DNA of 35,467 bases from contig JAFGEN010000258.1 in assembly GCA_016931595.1 (NCBI GenBank), positions 1-35,467 of the forward strand. Reading direction: 5' to 3'. Positions 1-7,747 of this stretch are shown here, one piece after another. The notes below the pieces were generated by a model. The model saw only the letters and a list, made by a program, of their open reading frames with translations, did not search any database and had not been told where the DNA came from. Each line of letters opens with the position of its first letter. Position 1 is the first letter of the stretch. A program made the translations under genes and the position numbers. The stretch comes from Candidatus Aminicenantota bacterium. Lineage in GTDB: Bacteria; Acidobacteriota; Aminicenantia; Aminicenantales; UBA4085.

Positions 1-45
1 ATAAAACGATGGTCCCGAAACAGTGGATATCTCTGGGGACAGCCG

Positions 46-1146
46 TCAGATCTTCATCGGCATCAGGACATATTGACTTTTCAGCTCCTCTTCTCCCTCA
101 GGCCGAAGAAGGGCGGCGCTGTTTTCGTCCTTGAGCTCGAAGCGGATTTTTTCTGTGGTCACGACTCCAAGAAAATCCAGGAAATACTGGGCGTTAAAAC
201 CGATTTCGATCGACGGTCCCTTATATTCGACATCGATTTTATCCCGGGCCTCGCCCATCTCGGGATTTGAGGAAAAGAGGCGCAGCCGGTTTTTCTCAAC
301 AGTGAATTTCACGCCTTTCGACCTCTCCGCCGAGAGAAGGGACACTCGCCTGATGGCCCCGGCAAAGATATCTTTATTCAACGTCGCGACATGCGGATTA
401 TCTTTGGGAATGACCGCTTCATAATTGGGGAACTTGCTCTCGATAATCCGGCTGATCAGCGTCCGGTGACCGCATCGGAAGAACAGATTGTTTTCATCCA
501 TATCGAATTCGACATGGCCGTCTTCGAATTTTTTGATTTCATTGAGCGTTTTCTTGGCGACAATCACCTTCATCGTCTCCCCAACGTCTGGAAGGTCCGT
601 TTTCCTCGAGACATAAGACAATCGATGGCCGTCTGTGCTGACCATTTCCAGGCTTTTCGACTTGATGACCATCAAGGCCCCATTCAAATAATATCTCTGC
701 TCCTGGGCGATGGCGAATAAGACCCGGTCGATCATCATTCGAATTTCTTCAACCGGTATCTGAATATTTCTTTCAAATTTCGCTAAAGGAACGGCCGGAT
801 AATCATCCTTGGGAAGGCACAAGACCTTGAATTCGCTTTCTCCCGCTGTTACTTCCATCATCATGTCTTCATTTTGTTTAAAATGAACGTCTTGACCATC
901 GGGCAGCGATTTGACGATTTCAAACAACTTTTTCCCCGAAACGGTCACTGTTCCCGTCTCCTCGATCGCCGCCGCAAAATGGGTTCTCATCCCGACTTCC
1001 AAGTCTGTTCCTGTGATCTCGACTTCGTTATCGGTCACATTTAAAAGGACGTTTGCCAAAATCGGCATCGTATTTCTCTTTTCAACGATGCCTTGAAGGT
1101 TTTGCAATTCATCGAGGATGCGCTCTTTAGACACGGAAAATTTCAT
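46..1146 (-). CDS. dnaN: DNA polymerase III beta sliding clamp
   Basis: The protein is the ring-shaped processivity clamp that tethers DNA polymerase III to the template. At 366 residues it has the usual family length, begins with the familiar MKFSVSKE-type first strand and ends with MPMKI, the expected C-terminal clamp strand. The internal NTMPILANVLL and TDLEVGM segments are typical of domain I. The start at 1146 is backed by a GGAAGG Shine-Dalgarno sequence about seven bases upstream. It lies downstream of dnaA on the same strand, the ancestral dnaA-dnaN order. I could not choose a convincing separate promoter in the AT-rich spacer, so co-transcription with dnaA is possible. The 45 bases beyond its stop hold nothing I can assign. 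Confidence 0.97.
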   Translation of the reverse strand: MKFSVSKERILDELQNLQGIVEKRNTMPILANVLLNVTDNEVEITGTDLEVGMRTHFAAAIEETGTVTVSGKKLFEIVKSLPDGQDVHFKQNEDMMMEVTAGESEFKVLCLPKDDYPAVPLAKFERNIQIPVEEIRMMIDRVLFAIAQEQRYYLNGALMVIKSKSLEMVSTDGHRLSYVSRKTDLPDVGETMKVIVAKKTLNEIKKFEDGHVEFDMDENNLFFRCGHRTLISRIIESKFPNYEAVIPKDNPHVATLNKDIFAGAIRRVSLLSAERSKGVKFTVEKNRLRLFSSNPEMGEARDKIDVEYKGPSIEIGFNAQYFLDFLGVVTTEKIRFELKDENSAALLRPEGEEELKSQYVLMPMKI

Positions 1147-1273
1147 TTTTTACCTTCCCGGAAAGGCGTTCCAGAACATCTCTTCTTCTTCTTAAAATCT
1201 ATCAGTAAGATTAATAAAGATAAGAAAGAAAAGCAACGAAAATGTGAACATATCGCTTATCCTATTGATTCTC
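1147..1273. other. AT-rich dnaA-dnaN spacer, candidate DNA-unwinding element
   Basis: This 127-base gap separates dnaA from dnaN. Bases 1201-1260 contain only 16 G or C, about 27 percent GC, in a window that is otherwise strongly GC-rich. Degenerate DnaA-box-like 9-mers occur (TTATCCTAT at 1257, two mismatches). In bipartite origins such as that of Bacillus subtilis, the unwinding element lies in the dnaA-dnaN spacer while the main box cluster lies upstream of dnaA. The same arrangement is plausible here but is inference. Confidence 0.4.
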
Positions 1274-2599
1274 TTACTGGATAAACTGAATCAGGCTGTT
1301 GATTTCTTTGTCGAATTCCTTGTCATGTTCCCTCATCTTCTCGATCTTTCGTATGCTGTGGATGACCGTCGTGTGGTGTTTTCCACCGAATTTTTTACCG
1401 ATTTCCGGAAGAGAGCTCGAGGTCATTTCCTTCGAAAGATACATGGCGACCTGGCGGGGAAATGAAACGACGGGGGAATTGTTCCTCGATTTCAATTCCG
1501 TCAGCTTGATTTTGTATTTATGACAGACCATCTTCTGGATCTTTTCCACAGTGACCATTCTTGCCGAGGAGTCCAGGAGGTCTTTCAGAGCATCCTTGGC
1601 CAGGTCCAAATCGATCGCTTCCCCTTTCAAGGAGGCAAAGGCGACGACGCGGCGAAGATATCCCTCGAGTTCGCGGATATTCGATTGGACCTTATCGGCG
1701 ATAAACAGGGCAACGCTTTCAGGGAGAAGAAGTCCCTCGAGTTCGGCCTTTTTTTTGAGAATGGCGATCCGGGTTTCGATGTCGGGAGGCTTGATGTCGG
1801 CGATCAACCCCCACTCGAAACGGGAACGAAACCGCTCTTCCATTCCCTGGATTTCACGGGGAGGGCAGTCGGACGAGATGACGATTTGCTTCTGGTTTTC
1901 ATAAAGATGGTTGAAGGTGTGGAAAAATTCCTCTTTTGTCCGGTCTTTTCCGGCCAGGTTATGGATATCGTCCATCAGGAGGATATCGATCGAACGGTAC
2001 TTTTCCCGAAACTCGAGGATTTTTCCGAACTGGAGGTGGTTGATGACCTCGTTCATGAACTTTTCGGCTGTCACGTATACGATTTTCACCCCCGGGTCGG
2101 CGGCGATGGCCGCGTGCCCGATGGCGTTCATCAGATGCGTCTTGCCGAGCCCCGACCCCCCGTAAATGTAGAGCGGGTTATAGGCCTTGGCCGGATTTTT
2201 GGCAACAGCGACGGAAGCGGCATGGGCGAACTGGTTGCTCGACCCGACGACGAAGCTCTCGAACGAATAATTGGGGTTGAGGTTGGGATTGAGGAGGCTC
2301 CCGTATTTCAACCGACGTTCTTCGGGCATTCCCCTCTTAAAGGTCAGCGTCGTATCGTCGAAGACATACTTGACTTCAAACGTCCGGCTGAAGATCTTCT
2401 GGGCGCTCTCGTTGATCAGGGAAGAAAAATGAAAGGAGATCCAGTCTTTGAAGTAGGAATTCGGGACCTTGATGTAGAGATCGTCCTTTTCCCTCCCGAT
2501 AAAGGTCGTCGGTTCGAACCAGGTTTCGAAGCTCTTGGCGTCGACTTTCTCCTGAAGGTCCAGGAGGATCATGTTCCAAGGGTTTTTCTTTTCTTCCAT
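1274..2599 (-). CDS. dnaA: Chromosomal replication initiator DnaA
   Basis: DnaA is the AAA+ ATPase that binds DnaA boxes and opens oriC. The 441-residue protein shows all four domains: an N-terminal interaction domain (about 1-75), a short linker, the AAA+ core with Walker A GGSGLGKT (about 147-154) and Walker B LLMDD (about 207-211), and a C-terminal helix-turn-helix domain carrying HHTTVIHSIRKIE, close to the DnaA signature. The start at 2599 lacks a strong Shine-Dalgarno sequence. A good promoter (2686-2714, minus strand), a terminator-like hairpin and a DnaA-box cluster lie immediately upstream, which suggests autoregulation. dnaN follows on the same strand. Confidence 0.97.
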   Translation of the reverse strand: MEEKKNPWNMILLDLQEKVDAKSFETWFEPTTFIGREKDDLYIKVPNSYFKDWISFHFSSLINESAQKIFSRTFEVKYVFDDTTLTFKRGMPEERRLKYGSLLNPNLNPNYSFESFVVGSSNQFAHAASVAVAKNPAKAYNPLYIYGGSGLGKTHLMNAIGHAAIAADPGVKIVYVTAEKFMNEVINHLQFGKILEFREKYRSIDILLMDDIHNLAGKDRTKEEFFHTFNHLYENQKQIVISSDCPPREIQGMEERFRSRFEWGLIADIKPPDIETRIAILKKKAELEGLLLPESVALFIADKVQSNIRELEGYLRRVVAFASLKGEAIDLDLAKDALKDLLDSSARMVTVEKIQKMVCHKYKIKLTELKSRNNSPVVSFPRQVAMYLSKEMTSSSLPEIGKKFGGKHHTTVIHSIRKIEKMREHDKEFDKEINSLIQFIQ

Positions 2600-2618
2600 T
2601 TAGACGCTTCAGTGCCGG

Positions 2619-2650
2619 ATTTCCACAGAATTATCCACACCTGTGAAAAA
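2619..2650. other. DnaA-box cluster, candidate oriC core
   Basis: Three DnaA-box-like 9-mers sit within 32 bases just upstream of dnaA. They are ATTTCCACA (2619-2627, plus, one mismatch to TTWTNCACA), a perfect TTATCCACA (2631-2639, plus) and TTTTTCACA (2642-2650, minus, fits TTWTNCACA). Their starts are 12 and 11 bases apart, about one helical turn. Genes flanking this point run mostly away from it: dnaA-dnaN to the left on minus, folD and rpmB to the right on plus. The position next to dnaA is the commonest place for oriC. Because the boxes lie in the predicted dnaA leader, they could also serve DnaA autoregulation. Confidence 0.65.
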
Positions 2651-2668
2651 AAGGGGGTCATCCCCTTT
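2646..2668 (-). terminator. Terminator-like hairpin in the dnaA leader
   Basis: On the minus strand the sequence reads AAAGGGG, loop ATGAC, CCCCTTT, then four more T residues. This is a perfect 7-bp stem that ends in a seven-T run. It lies between the predicted dnaA promoter and the dnaA start and has no upstream minus-strand gene to terminate. An attenuator of dnaA is therefore a reasonable reading. The stem is short, so activity is uncertain. Confidence 0.4.
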
Positions 2669-2685
2669 GGTGCGGAAGCCGGGCC

Positions 2686-2714
2686 ATCATAACACCGTCG
2701 AAAACCGATTTCAA
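2686..2714 (-). promoter_or_regulatory. dnaA promoter (sigma70-type)
   Basis: The minus strand has TTGAAA (2709-2714), a 17-base spacer, and TATGAT (2686-2691), preceded by TGT as an extended -10. Transcription would start near 2679, giving a dnaA leader of about 80 bases that contains the hairpin and the DnaA boxes. Confidence 0.65.
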
Positions 2715-2743
2715 GGGTGAACATTGAACATGTGAACTTGATA

Positions 2744-2772
2744 TTGCGGCCGGCCCCGCGGCCCGGTATAAT
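2744..2772 (+). promoter_or_regulatory. folD promoter (sigma70-type)
   Basis: TTGCGG (2744-2749) is separated by 17 bases from a perfect TATAAT (2767-2772). The -35 matches consensus only in its first half. The predicted start is near 2779, 20 bases before folD. It diverges from the dnaA promoter. Confidence 0.55.
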
Positions 2773-2798
2773 CGGGTCATTCCGGAACGAGGAGCGAG

Positions 2799-3722
2799 AT
2801 GATGGGCATGTGGCTTGAAGGTAAACCGGTGGCGGATCGGGTCCGGGAAGCGGTCAAGGAGGAGGCGGCCCGGCTCAAGGAAACGCATGGGGCGGCGCCG
2901 GGGTTGACGGCCGTCTTGGTGGGCGACAACAAGTCCTCCCAGAGCTACGTCCGAACCAAGGAAAACGCCTGCCGGGCCCTGGGCCTCAACGGACGGTCCA
3001 TTCATCTCCCCGCCGAAACGTCGATGGACGAGCTTCGGAAGGTCATCGAGGGTCTCAATGCCGACGAGACGGTCGATGCCATTCTGGTCCAACTCCCACT
3101 TCCCGGACATCTGCGGACCAACGAGGTGATCGGCTGGATTCGTCCGGATAAGGACGTGGACGGCATCCATCCCGCCAGCCTCGGCCTCCTCGTCCAGAAC
3201 CAGCCGGGGCTCCGGCCCTGCACACCCTTGGGCGTTCTCGAATTGATCAAGGCCGCCGGCGTCGCGATCGAAGGCCGGGACGTGGTGATTATCGGCCGAA
3301 GCCTGATTGTCGGCAAACCCATGGCCGCCCTCGTCACGAACGCCAGCGGGACGGTGACCATCTGCCACAGCAAGACGAAGGACCTGGCCGGCGCCGCCGC
3401 CCGGGCCGATATCCTGATCGCGGCCATGGGGCAGGCCGCCTTCGTCGGCAGGGACTTCGTCAAGCCCGGCGCCCTGGTGATCGACGTCGGCACCAGCGCC
3501 GTCTCGGACCCGGAAAAGATCCGGACCCTGTTCGGCGACGACCCGGCCCGGGCCAGGGACCTGGCCGAAAAAGGCTACACTCTGGTCGGGGACGTCGACC
3601 CCCGGGTCATCGATAAAGCCGCCTGGCTGACCCCTGTCCCCAAGGGCGTCGGGCCCCTGACGATCGCCATGCTGATGAAAAACACACTGGAGGCGTTCAA
3701 GCTTCGCCGGAATCTCGCCTGA
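2799..3722 (+). CDS. folD: Bifunctional methylenetetrahydrofolate dehydrogenase / methenyltetrahydrofolate cyclohydrolase
   Basis: FolD interconverts 5,10-methylene-, 5,10-methenyl- and 10-formyl-tetrahydrofolate using NADP, supplying one-carbon units for purine and formyl-methionine synthesis. The 307-residue protein has the family landmarks in order: SYVRTKENACRALG with the catalytic lysine, QLPLPGHL, KDVDGIHPASLG, a Rossmann segment VVIIGRSLIVGKPMA, and GDVDPRVIDKA with PVPKGVGPLT near the end. Most homologues read PGGVGP at that last site. Three in-frame ATGs (2799, 2802, 2808) compete. The GGAG at 2791-2794 is best spaced for 2802, so the true start may be one codon inside. It is preceded by its own promoter. 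Confidence 0.96.
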   Translation: MMGMWLEGKPVADRVREAVKEEAARLKETHGAAPGLTAVLVGDNKSSQSYVRTKENACRALGLNGRSIHLPAETSMDELRKVIEGLNADETVDAILVQLPLPGHLRTNEVIGWIRPDKDVDGIHPASLGLLVQNQPGLRPCTPLGVLELIKAAGVAIEGRDVVIIGRSLIVGKPMAALVTNASGTVTICHSKTKDLAGAAARADILIAAMGQAAFVGRDFVKPGALVIDVGTSAVSDPEKIRTLFGDDPARARDLAEKGYTLVGDVDPRVIDKAAWLTPVPKGVGPLTIAMLMKNTLEAFKLRRNLA

Positions 3723-3732
3723 AGCCATCTCG

Positions 3733-3754
3733 ACTCGTGCATAATCCAGGCTAA
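3733..3754 (+). repeat. Intergenic motif copy, related to the inverted repeat at 30849-30927
   Basis: The 22 bases beginning ACTCGTGCATAAT match the segment at 30906-30927 at 20 of 22 positions. Both copies are intergenic. At the second site the motif has a facing inverted partner; here I see no partner. It may be one end of a dispersed intergenic repeat, or a shared regulatory site. The function is unknown. Confidence 0.45.
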
Positions 3755-3776
3755 AGCAAAGGGCCGAACGGGGGGT

Positions 3777-3805
3777 TTGAATTGTCCGTCCGTTTATGGT
3801 ATAAA
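3777..3805 (+). promoter_or_regulatory. rpmB promoter
   Basis: TTGAAT (3777-3782) and TATAAA (3800-3805) are 17 bases apart, and TGG directly before the -10 gives an extended -10 element. Transcription should begin near 3812, about 30 bases before rpmB. Confidence 0.7.
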
Positions 3806-3842
3806 AAACACCCCTTTTAATAAAGAAAACGAGAGAACGACC

Positions 3843-4034
3843 ATGCCGAAAACTTGCAGCGTTTGTGGAAAAGGCCCCGTCTTTGGAAATTCCGTCAGCC
3901 ACTCCCATAAGGCTTCACCGAAAAAATGGAAGCCCAACCTTCAACATGTCAAAGCCGAAACGCCGGCCGGAAACAAAAAGGTTTGGGTTTGCACCCGTTG
4001 CCTGAGGGGCGGCAAAATCAAGAAAGCCGTCTGA
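3843..4034 (+). CDS. rpmB: 50S ribosomal protein L28
   Basis: L28 is a small protein of the large ribosomal subunit. I place the start at the ATG at 3843 (MPKTCSVCGKGP), not at the upstream ORF start at 3777, because the family begins exactly here and the predicted promoter lies in the intervening bases. The 63-residue product has two CxxC pairs (CSVC near the N-terminus, CTRC near residue 51), so it is the zinc-binding form, and it ends in the basic GGKIKKAV tail. It stands alone after folD and converges on rel with only ten bases between the stop codons and no obvious terminator. An L28 next to the origin instead of the more usual rpmH is a local oddity. Confidence 0.95.
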   Translation: MPKTCSVCGKGPVFGNSVSHSHKASPKKWKPNLQHVKAETPAGNKKVWVCTRCLRGGKIKKAV

Positions 4035-4044
4035 CCCTTCTCCG

Positions 4045-6168
4045 TCAGGCCCGTTCGACGGAGGTTACGCCCTTGATCCGGCCGATTTCCCGGCGGATGC
4101 TCTCGAGGTGATCAATATCCCTGATCTTCAGGGTCATCCGTATCTGTCCCCGCCGGTCGGAGAACGTCGCGACTTCCGCCTTTGTGATATCCCCTTCAAG
4201 CGCTGAGACCGCCGCCGTCACTTTGGCCAGGAGGCCCGGGCTGTCCTCGGCCGTGACCACGATTCCGGCTTTGGAAAAAGCCGGCGCAAGTTCGCCCCAG
4301 CCGACCTCGACAAGCCGGTCCGGGGAAAGGAGCTCCTTGACGATCCAGGGACAGCGGCCGGCATGGACGGTGATGCCCTTCCCGGTGGTCAGGTACCCGA
4401 TGATCGGCTCGCCCTGGATGGGGGCGCAGCACTTGGCCAGCCGAACCAGCTCCCGGCCCCGGTCTTTTACCTGAATTTCGGCCGGAGCGCCGGTTTCCCC
4501 TTTCCGCCGGAGCTCGAGCCCCGGCGGCGAGACCCTTTCGATGATTTTCCTGTTGAGAACGACCCGGCCCCGTCCGACGAGGGCGAAAAAATCTTCCAGC
4601 GATCGGGACGAGACGGGAACGGCCGCCTCGAGTTTTCGGAGAAGCTCTTTTCCCCGGGGAAAGCCCGACGGAAGGAGGAAGAGGGAGAGCTCGCGGTCCC
4701 AGAGCTTTCGGCCCAGGGCGACGGCCCGTTGGTGGTCTTTCTGGTTGAGGCGCCGCTTGATCAGGTGCCGGGCTCCGGACGTGAAGGCGATGGAGAGCCA
4801 GCCGCGGGCCGGCTCCCGCTCCGGCGATGTGACGATTTCGACGATGTCGCCGGTCCGAAGAAGCGTCCGGAGCGGAGCCGTTTTGCCGTTGATCTTCGCC
4901 CCGGCGGCGTGGAGGCCGACTTCGGTGTGGATGCGGAAGGCGAAGTCCAGGGCCGAGGCGCCCGTAGGCAGCGAGATCACCTTGCCCTTCGGGGTGAAGA
5001 CATAGACCTCCTCGGGGATCAGGTTGATTTTCAGATTCTTGAGGAATTCCTTCGGGTCGCGCTGTTCTTTAAACAGCTCGACCATCTCTCTCAACCAGTC
5101 GAGGCGGTGGTCCTCCTTGAGAAGCGGGGCCGCCTCGGCGTCCTTGTAACGCCAATGGGCGGCGATCCCGTTCTCGGCCATGGCGTGCATCTCGGCCGTC
5201 CGGATCTGGACTTCGAAGCTGCTCTTGTCCTCTGTCAAAATGGTCGTATGGAGGGCTTGGTAGAGATTTGGCTTGGGCATGGCGATGAAATCGCGGAAAC
5301 GCCCGGGAATGTGGGGCCAGTTCTGGTGGATCAGGCCGAGGGCCTGGTAGCAGTTCCGGACCGAATCGGTGATGAGGCGGAGAGCCATGAAGTCATAAAC
5401 CTGTCCGAAGTCGACCTTCTGAGTCCGCATCTTCTGCCAGACGCTGTAGGGACGCTTGATCCGGCCCTCGATCCGGGCCGTGATGCGGCTGTCCCGGATT
5501 TTGGCCTCAAGCGTTTTCTGGAATGCGGCCAGGGCCTGTTCGGCTTTTTTTCTCCGGGGTTCGATGATCGAGGCCATCCGAAAATATTCCTCCGGCTCGA
5601 CGTAGCGGAAGGCCAGGTCCTCCAGCTCGGCCTTGATCCGGCCCATGCCCAGGCGGTTGGCGATCGGGGCGTAGATCTCGAGCGTTTCAAGGGCGATCCG
5701 TTTCTGGGCCGCTTCCGGGAGAAACTTCAAAGTCCGGAGGTTGTGGAGGCGGTCGGCCAGCTTGATGAAGATGACCCGCAGGTCGTCGGTCATGGCCAGG
5801 ATGATCTTGCGGATCGTCTCGGCCCGCTGCATCTCCGGAGAAGCCTCCTGAACCCGGCTGATCTTCGTCACCCCTTCGACGAGCGCGGCCACGTCCTTGC
5901 CGAAGGTCTCCCTCAACTCGCCGGCGGTCACGTCTGTGTCTTCAAGGACGTCGTGGAGGAGGCCGGCGGCCAGGGAGACGGCGCCCAGGTTCATGTCTGC
6001 CAGCTGAGAAATCACCTCGAGGGGATGGCTGAGATAGGGCTCTCCGGAGCGCCGGCTCTGTCCTTTATGGGCCCGGGCGGAAAAAACCATCGCCTTTTGA
6101 AGCAGGGCGATGTCCTTCTCGCTGAAGCGACCGGAGACTTTCTCCAGGATATGGTCGAAGCGGATCAT
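4045..6168 (-). CDS. rel: Bifunctional (p)ppGpp synthetase/hydrolase, RelA/SpoT family
   Basis: This enzyme makes and degrades (p)ppGpp, the stringent-response alarmone. Its 707 residues match full-length Rel. In order they are: an HD hydrolase domain with H48 and an intact HDVLED motif (about 72-77), suggesting that hydrolysis is active; the synthetase domain with RFRDFIAMPKPNLYQALHTT; a TGS domain (VYVFTPKGKVISLPTGAS); a conserved-cysteine region (LAKCCAPIQGE); and a C-terminal ACT domain from about residue 635. The hydrolytic motif is complete, so a bifunctional Rel is more likely than a monofunctional RelA. The start ATG overlaps the gmhB stop as ATGA, so translation is probably coupled. 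It is the last gene of the minus-strand operon. Confidence 0.95.
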   Translation of the reverse strand: MIRFDHILEKVSGRFSEKDIALLQKAMVFSARAHKGQSRRSGEPYLSHPLEVISQLADMNLGAVSLAAGLLHDVLEDTDVTAGELRETFGKDVAALVEGVTKISRVQEASPEMQRAETIRKIILAMTDDLRVIFIKLADRLHNLRTLKFLPEAAQKRIALETLEIYAPIANRLGMGRIKAELEDLAFRYVEPEEYFRMASIIEPRRKKAEQALAAFQKTLEAKIRDSRITARIEGRIKRPYSVWQKMRTQKVDFGQVYDFMALRLITDSVRNCYQALGLIHQNWPHIPGRFRDFIAMPKPNLYQALHTTILTEDKSSFEVQIRTAEMHAMAENGIAAHWRYKDAEAAPLLKEDHRLDWLREMVELFKEQRDPKEFLKNLKINLIPEEVYVFTPKGKVISLPTGASALDFAFRIHTEVGLHAAGAKINGKTAPLRTLLRTGDIVEIVTSPEREPARGWLSIAFTSGARHLIKRRLNQKDHQRAVALGRKLWDRELSLFLLPSGFPRGKELLRKLEAAVPVSSRSLEDFFALVGRGRVVLNRKIIERVSPPGLELRRKGETGAPAEIQVKDRGRELVRLAKCCAPIQGEPIIGYLTTGKGITVHAGRCPWIVKELLSPDRLVEVGWGELAPAFSKAGIVVTAEDSPGLLAKVTAAVSALEGDITKAEVATFSDRRGQIRMTLKIRDIDHLESIRREIGRIKGVTSVERA

Positions 6169-6749
6169 GAGCCGGCGGCGGAACCCCGGGCCAGGATGCG
6201 GTCGACGGCTTCGCCCACATCGGCGGCCACGATGTCCGGCAGGGTTCCTTTTTCGGCCATCTTTCGTCGGGCTTCCCGGCCGTATCCGGTCAGGACGAGG
6301 ACCGGGACGACTCCGACGGCCCGGCCGAAATTCATGTCGTCCTCCTTGTCGCCGATCATGAACGACCTCCGGAGGTCGAGCCCCAGGTCGGCCGCGGCCC
6401 GGCGGCCGAGACTCGGGAGGGGCTTGCGGCAGTCGCAGGCAATGCGGTATCGGGGGTCGGCGGCCCGGGAGAAATGGGGGCAGAAGTAGAACGCATCGAG
6501 CCGGGCTCCCTGGGCCTCGAAGGCCGCGGCCAAGCTGCGATGAAGGACCAGGAGCTCATCCTCCGTCAGGAACCCCCGCCCGACCCCGGACTGATTGGTC
6601 ACGATGACCGTCGAGAAGCCGGCCTCGTTCAGCTTTCGAACGGCGGCGATGCTCGACGGGAGGATTCGAACTTGGTCGAAGCGGCTGGGGTATCCCGTAT
6701 CGTCAAGAAGCGTCCCGTCCCGGTCCAGGAAGACGGCCGGCCGGCTCAT
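6165..6749 (-). CDS. gmhB: D-glycero-D-manno-heptose-1,7-bisphosphate 7-phosphatase
   Basis: GmhB removes the 7-phosphate from heptose bisphosphate on the way to ADP- or GDP-heptose for LPS or glycoprotein sugars. The 194-residue protein is a HAD-superfamily phosphatase: FLDRDGTLLDD carries the nucleophile and acid aspartates, TNQSGVGRG is motif II, and GDKEDDM is the late acidic motif. The CPH...CDC ligands form the small zinc loop typical of GmhB. I start at MSRPAV (6749), not the longer ORF start at 6836, because it gives an ATGA overlap with waaF and removes a non-homologous arginine-rich extension. A histidinol-phosphatase-type role is possible in this family but less likely beside waaF. 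Confidence 0.9.
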   Translation of the reverse strand: MSRPAVFLDRDGTLLDDTGYPSRFDQVRILPSSIAAVRKLNEAGFSTVIVTNQSGVGRGFLTEDELLVLHRSLAAAFEAQGARLDAFYFCPHFSRAADPRYRIACDCRKPLPSLGRRAAADLGLDLRRSFMIGDKEDDMNFGRAVGVVPVLVLTGYGREARRKMAEKGTLPDIVAADVGEAVDRILARGSAAGS

Positions 6750-7747
6750 AGGTAGTTCTCCACGGCGGCCGCGGCTTCGTCGGCGGAGATCCCCGCCAGG
6801 CAGCGGTGGTCGTAAGGGCATTGACGGTAAAGGCAAGGCCGGCAGACAGCTTCCGTTTTCAGGATGGTCCGGGGCTCGTGGAACGGGGCGGTGACGGCCG
6901 GGTCGGTCGGGCCGAACAGGGCCACGACGGGCGTCCTCAGGGCGTTGGCCAGATGCATCGGGCCGGAATCGTTTGTCACGAACACCGCCGCCTCGGCGGC
7001 GACGGCCAACAGCCCGCGGAGAGTCGTTTTTCCGGTGAGGTCGGCCGCCGGCCGAAGGAGGCCGGCCCGGACCGTCTCGGCCAGGGGCCGGTCCTGCTCC
7101 GTTCCCGTAACAGCGATCTCAACCGTCCGCCGATCCTGGAGAAGGCGGGCCAGGGCCGAAAACCGTTCCGCCGGCCAGCGCTTGGCCGGGCCGTACGCCG
7201 CGCCCGGATGAAGGACGACGAGGGGACGGGCGGGATCGAGCCCGGCCGCAAGGAGGAGGCTTCGAGCCAGGGCGGTTTCCTCCGAAGTCGGGGACAGCCT
7301 GATTTCCGGCGGGACCGTGGAAAATCCCAATCCTTCCACCAGGTCCAGGTAGTAGCGGACCATGTGAACGGGCTCCTCCTTCCTGCGAAACGGCACGGGC
7401 CGGGTGAGGAGGATGCCCCGGCCGTCCCTGTTGTATCCCCAGCGCTCGGGAACGCGGGCCAGGGCCAGGGTCATGGCCGAGCCGAACGAATTGGTCAGAA
7501 GGAGCCCGGCGTCGAACCGGGCCGCCCGGACGGCCGAGGCCGGGCGAAGAGGGTCGTTCGCCCCGCTGCCGGGAGTTCCGGAAAACAAGGGGAGGCCGAT
7601 TTCCGGGCCGGCGAAGACGTCCCGGACCCGGGGCGGCGCGGCGATCCACACCTCGGCCCCCGAGTCGTGCCGGCGCAGAGATTCGACCGCCGGAAGGGCC
7701 ATCAGCGTGTCGCCGAGCCAATTCGGCGTTCGGACGATGATTTTCAT
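6746..7747 (-). CDS. waaF: Lipopolysaccharide heptosyltransferase II-like glycosyltransferase
   Basis: This GT9-family enzyme adds heptose to the LPS inner core on the cytoplasmic face of the inner membrane. The 333-residue product starts MKIIVRTPNWLGDTLMALPA, the family's N-terminal acceptor and catalytic region. It carries HPGAAYGPAKRWP, a hallmark of the WaaF type, and NDSGPMHLANALRTPVVALFGPTDP for nucleotide-sugar binding. A C-terminal cysteine cluster (CRPCLYRQCP) is also usual in this subgroup. The start at 7747 makes an ATGA overlap with the preceding zinc-ribbon gene; the longer ORF start at 7999 would run across that gene and is rejected. The neighbour gmhB makes the heptose precursor. 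Confidence 0.9.
   Translation of the reverse strand: MKIIVRTPNWLGDTLMALPAVESLRRHDSGAEVWIAAPPRVRDVFAGPEIGLPLFSGTPGSGANDPLRPASAVRAARFDAGLLLTNSFGSAMTLALARVPERWGYNRDGRGILLTRPVPFRRKEEPVHMVRYYLDLVEGLGFSTVPPEIRLSPTSEETALARSLLLAAGLDPARPLVVLHPGAAYGPAKRWPAERFSALARLLQDRRTVEIAVTGTEQDRPLAETVRAGLLRPAADLTGKTTLRGLLAVAAEAAVFVTNDSGPMHLANALRTPVVALFGPTDPAVTAPFHEPRTILKTEAVCRPCLYRQCPYDHRCLAGISADEAAAAVENYL

Noticed and set aside
1-45. Start of recF on the minus strand beyond dnaN
   Set aside because: Forty-five bases are too few. No start codon with a convincing N-terminus can be read there.
1520-2692. 390-residue plus-strand ORF opposite dnaA
   Set aside because: It lies entirely antisense to a clear dnaA and across its leader, with no recognisable protein features.
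2658-3908. 416-residue minus-strand ORF opposite folD
   Set aside because: It is a shadow of folD that also crosses the folD and rpmB promoters.
4363-6489. 708-residue plus-strand ORF opposite rel and gmhB
   Set aside because: It is an antisense shadow of well-recognised genes in GC-rich DNA. Its translation is compositionally odd and matches no family.
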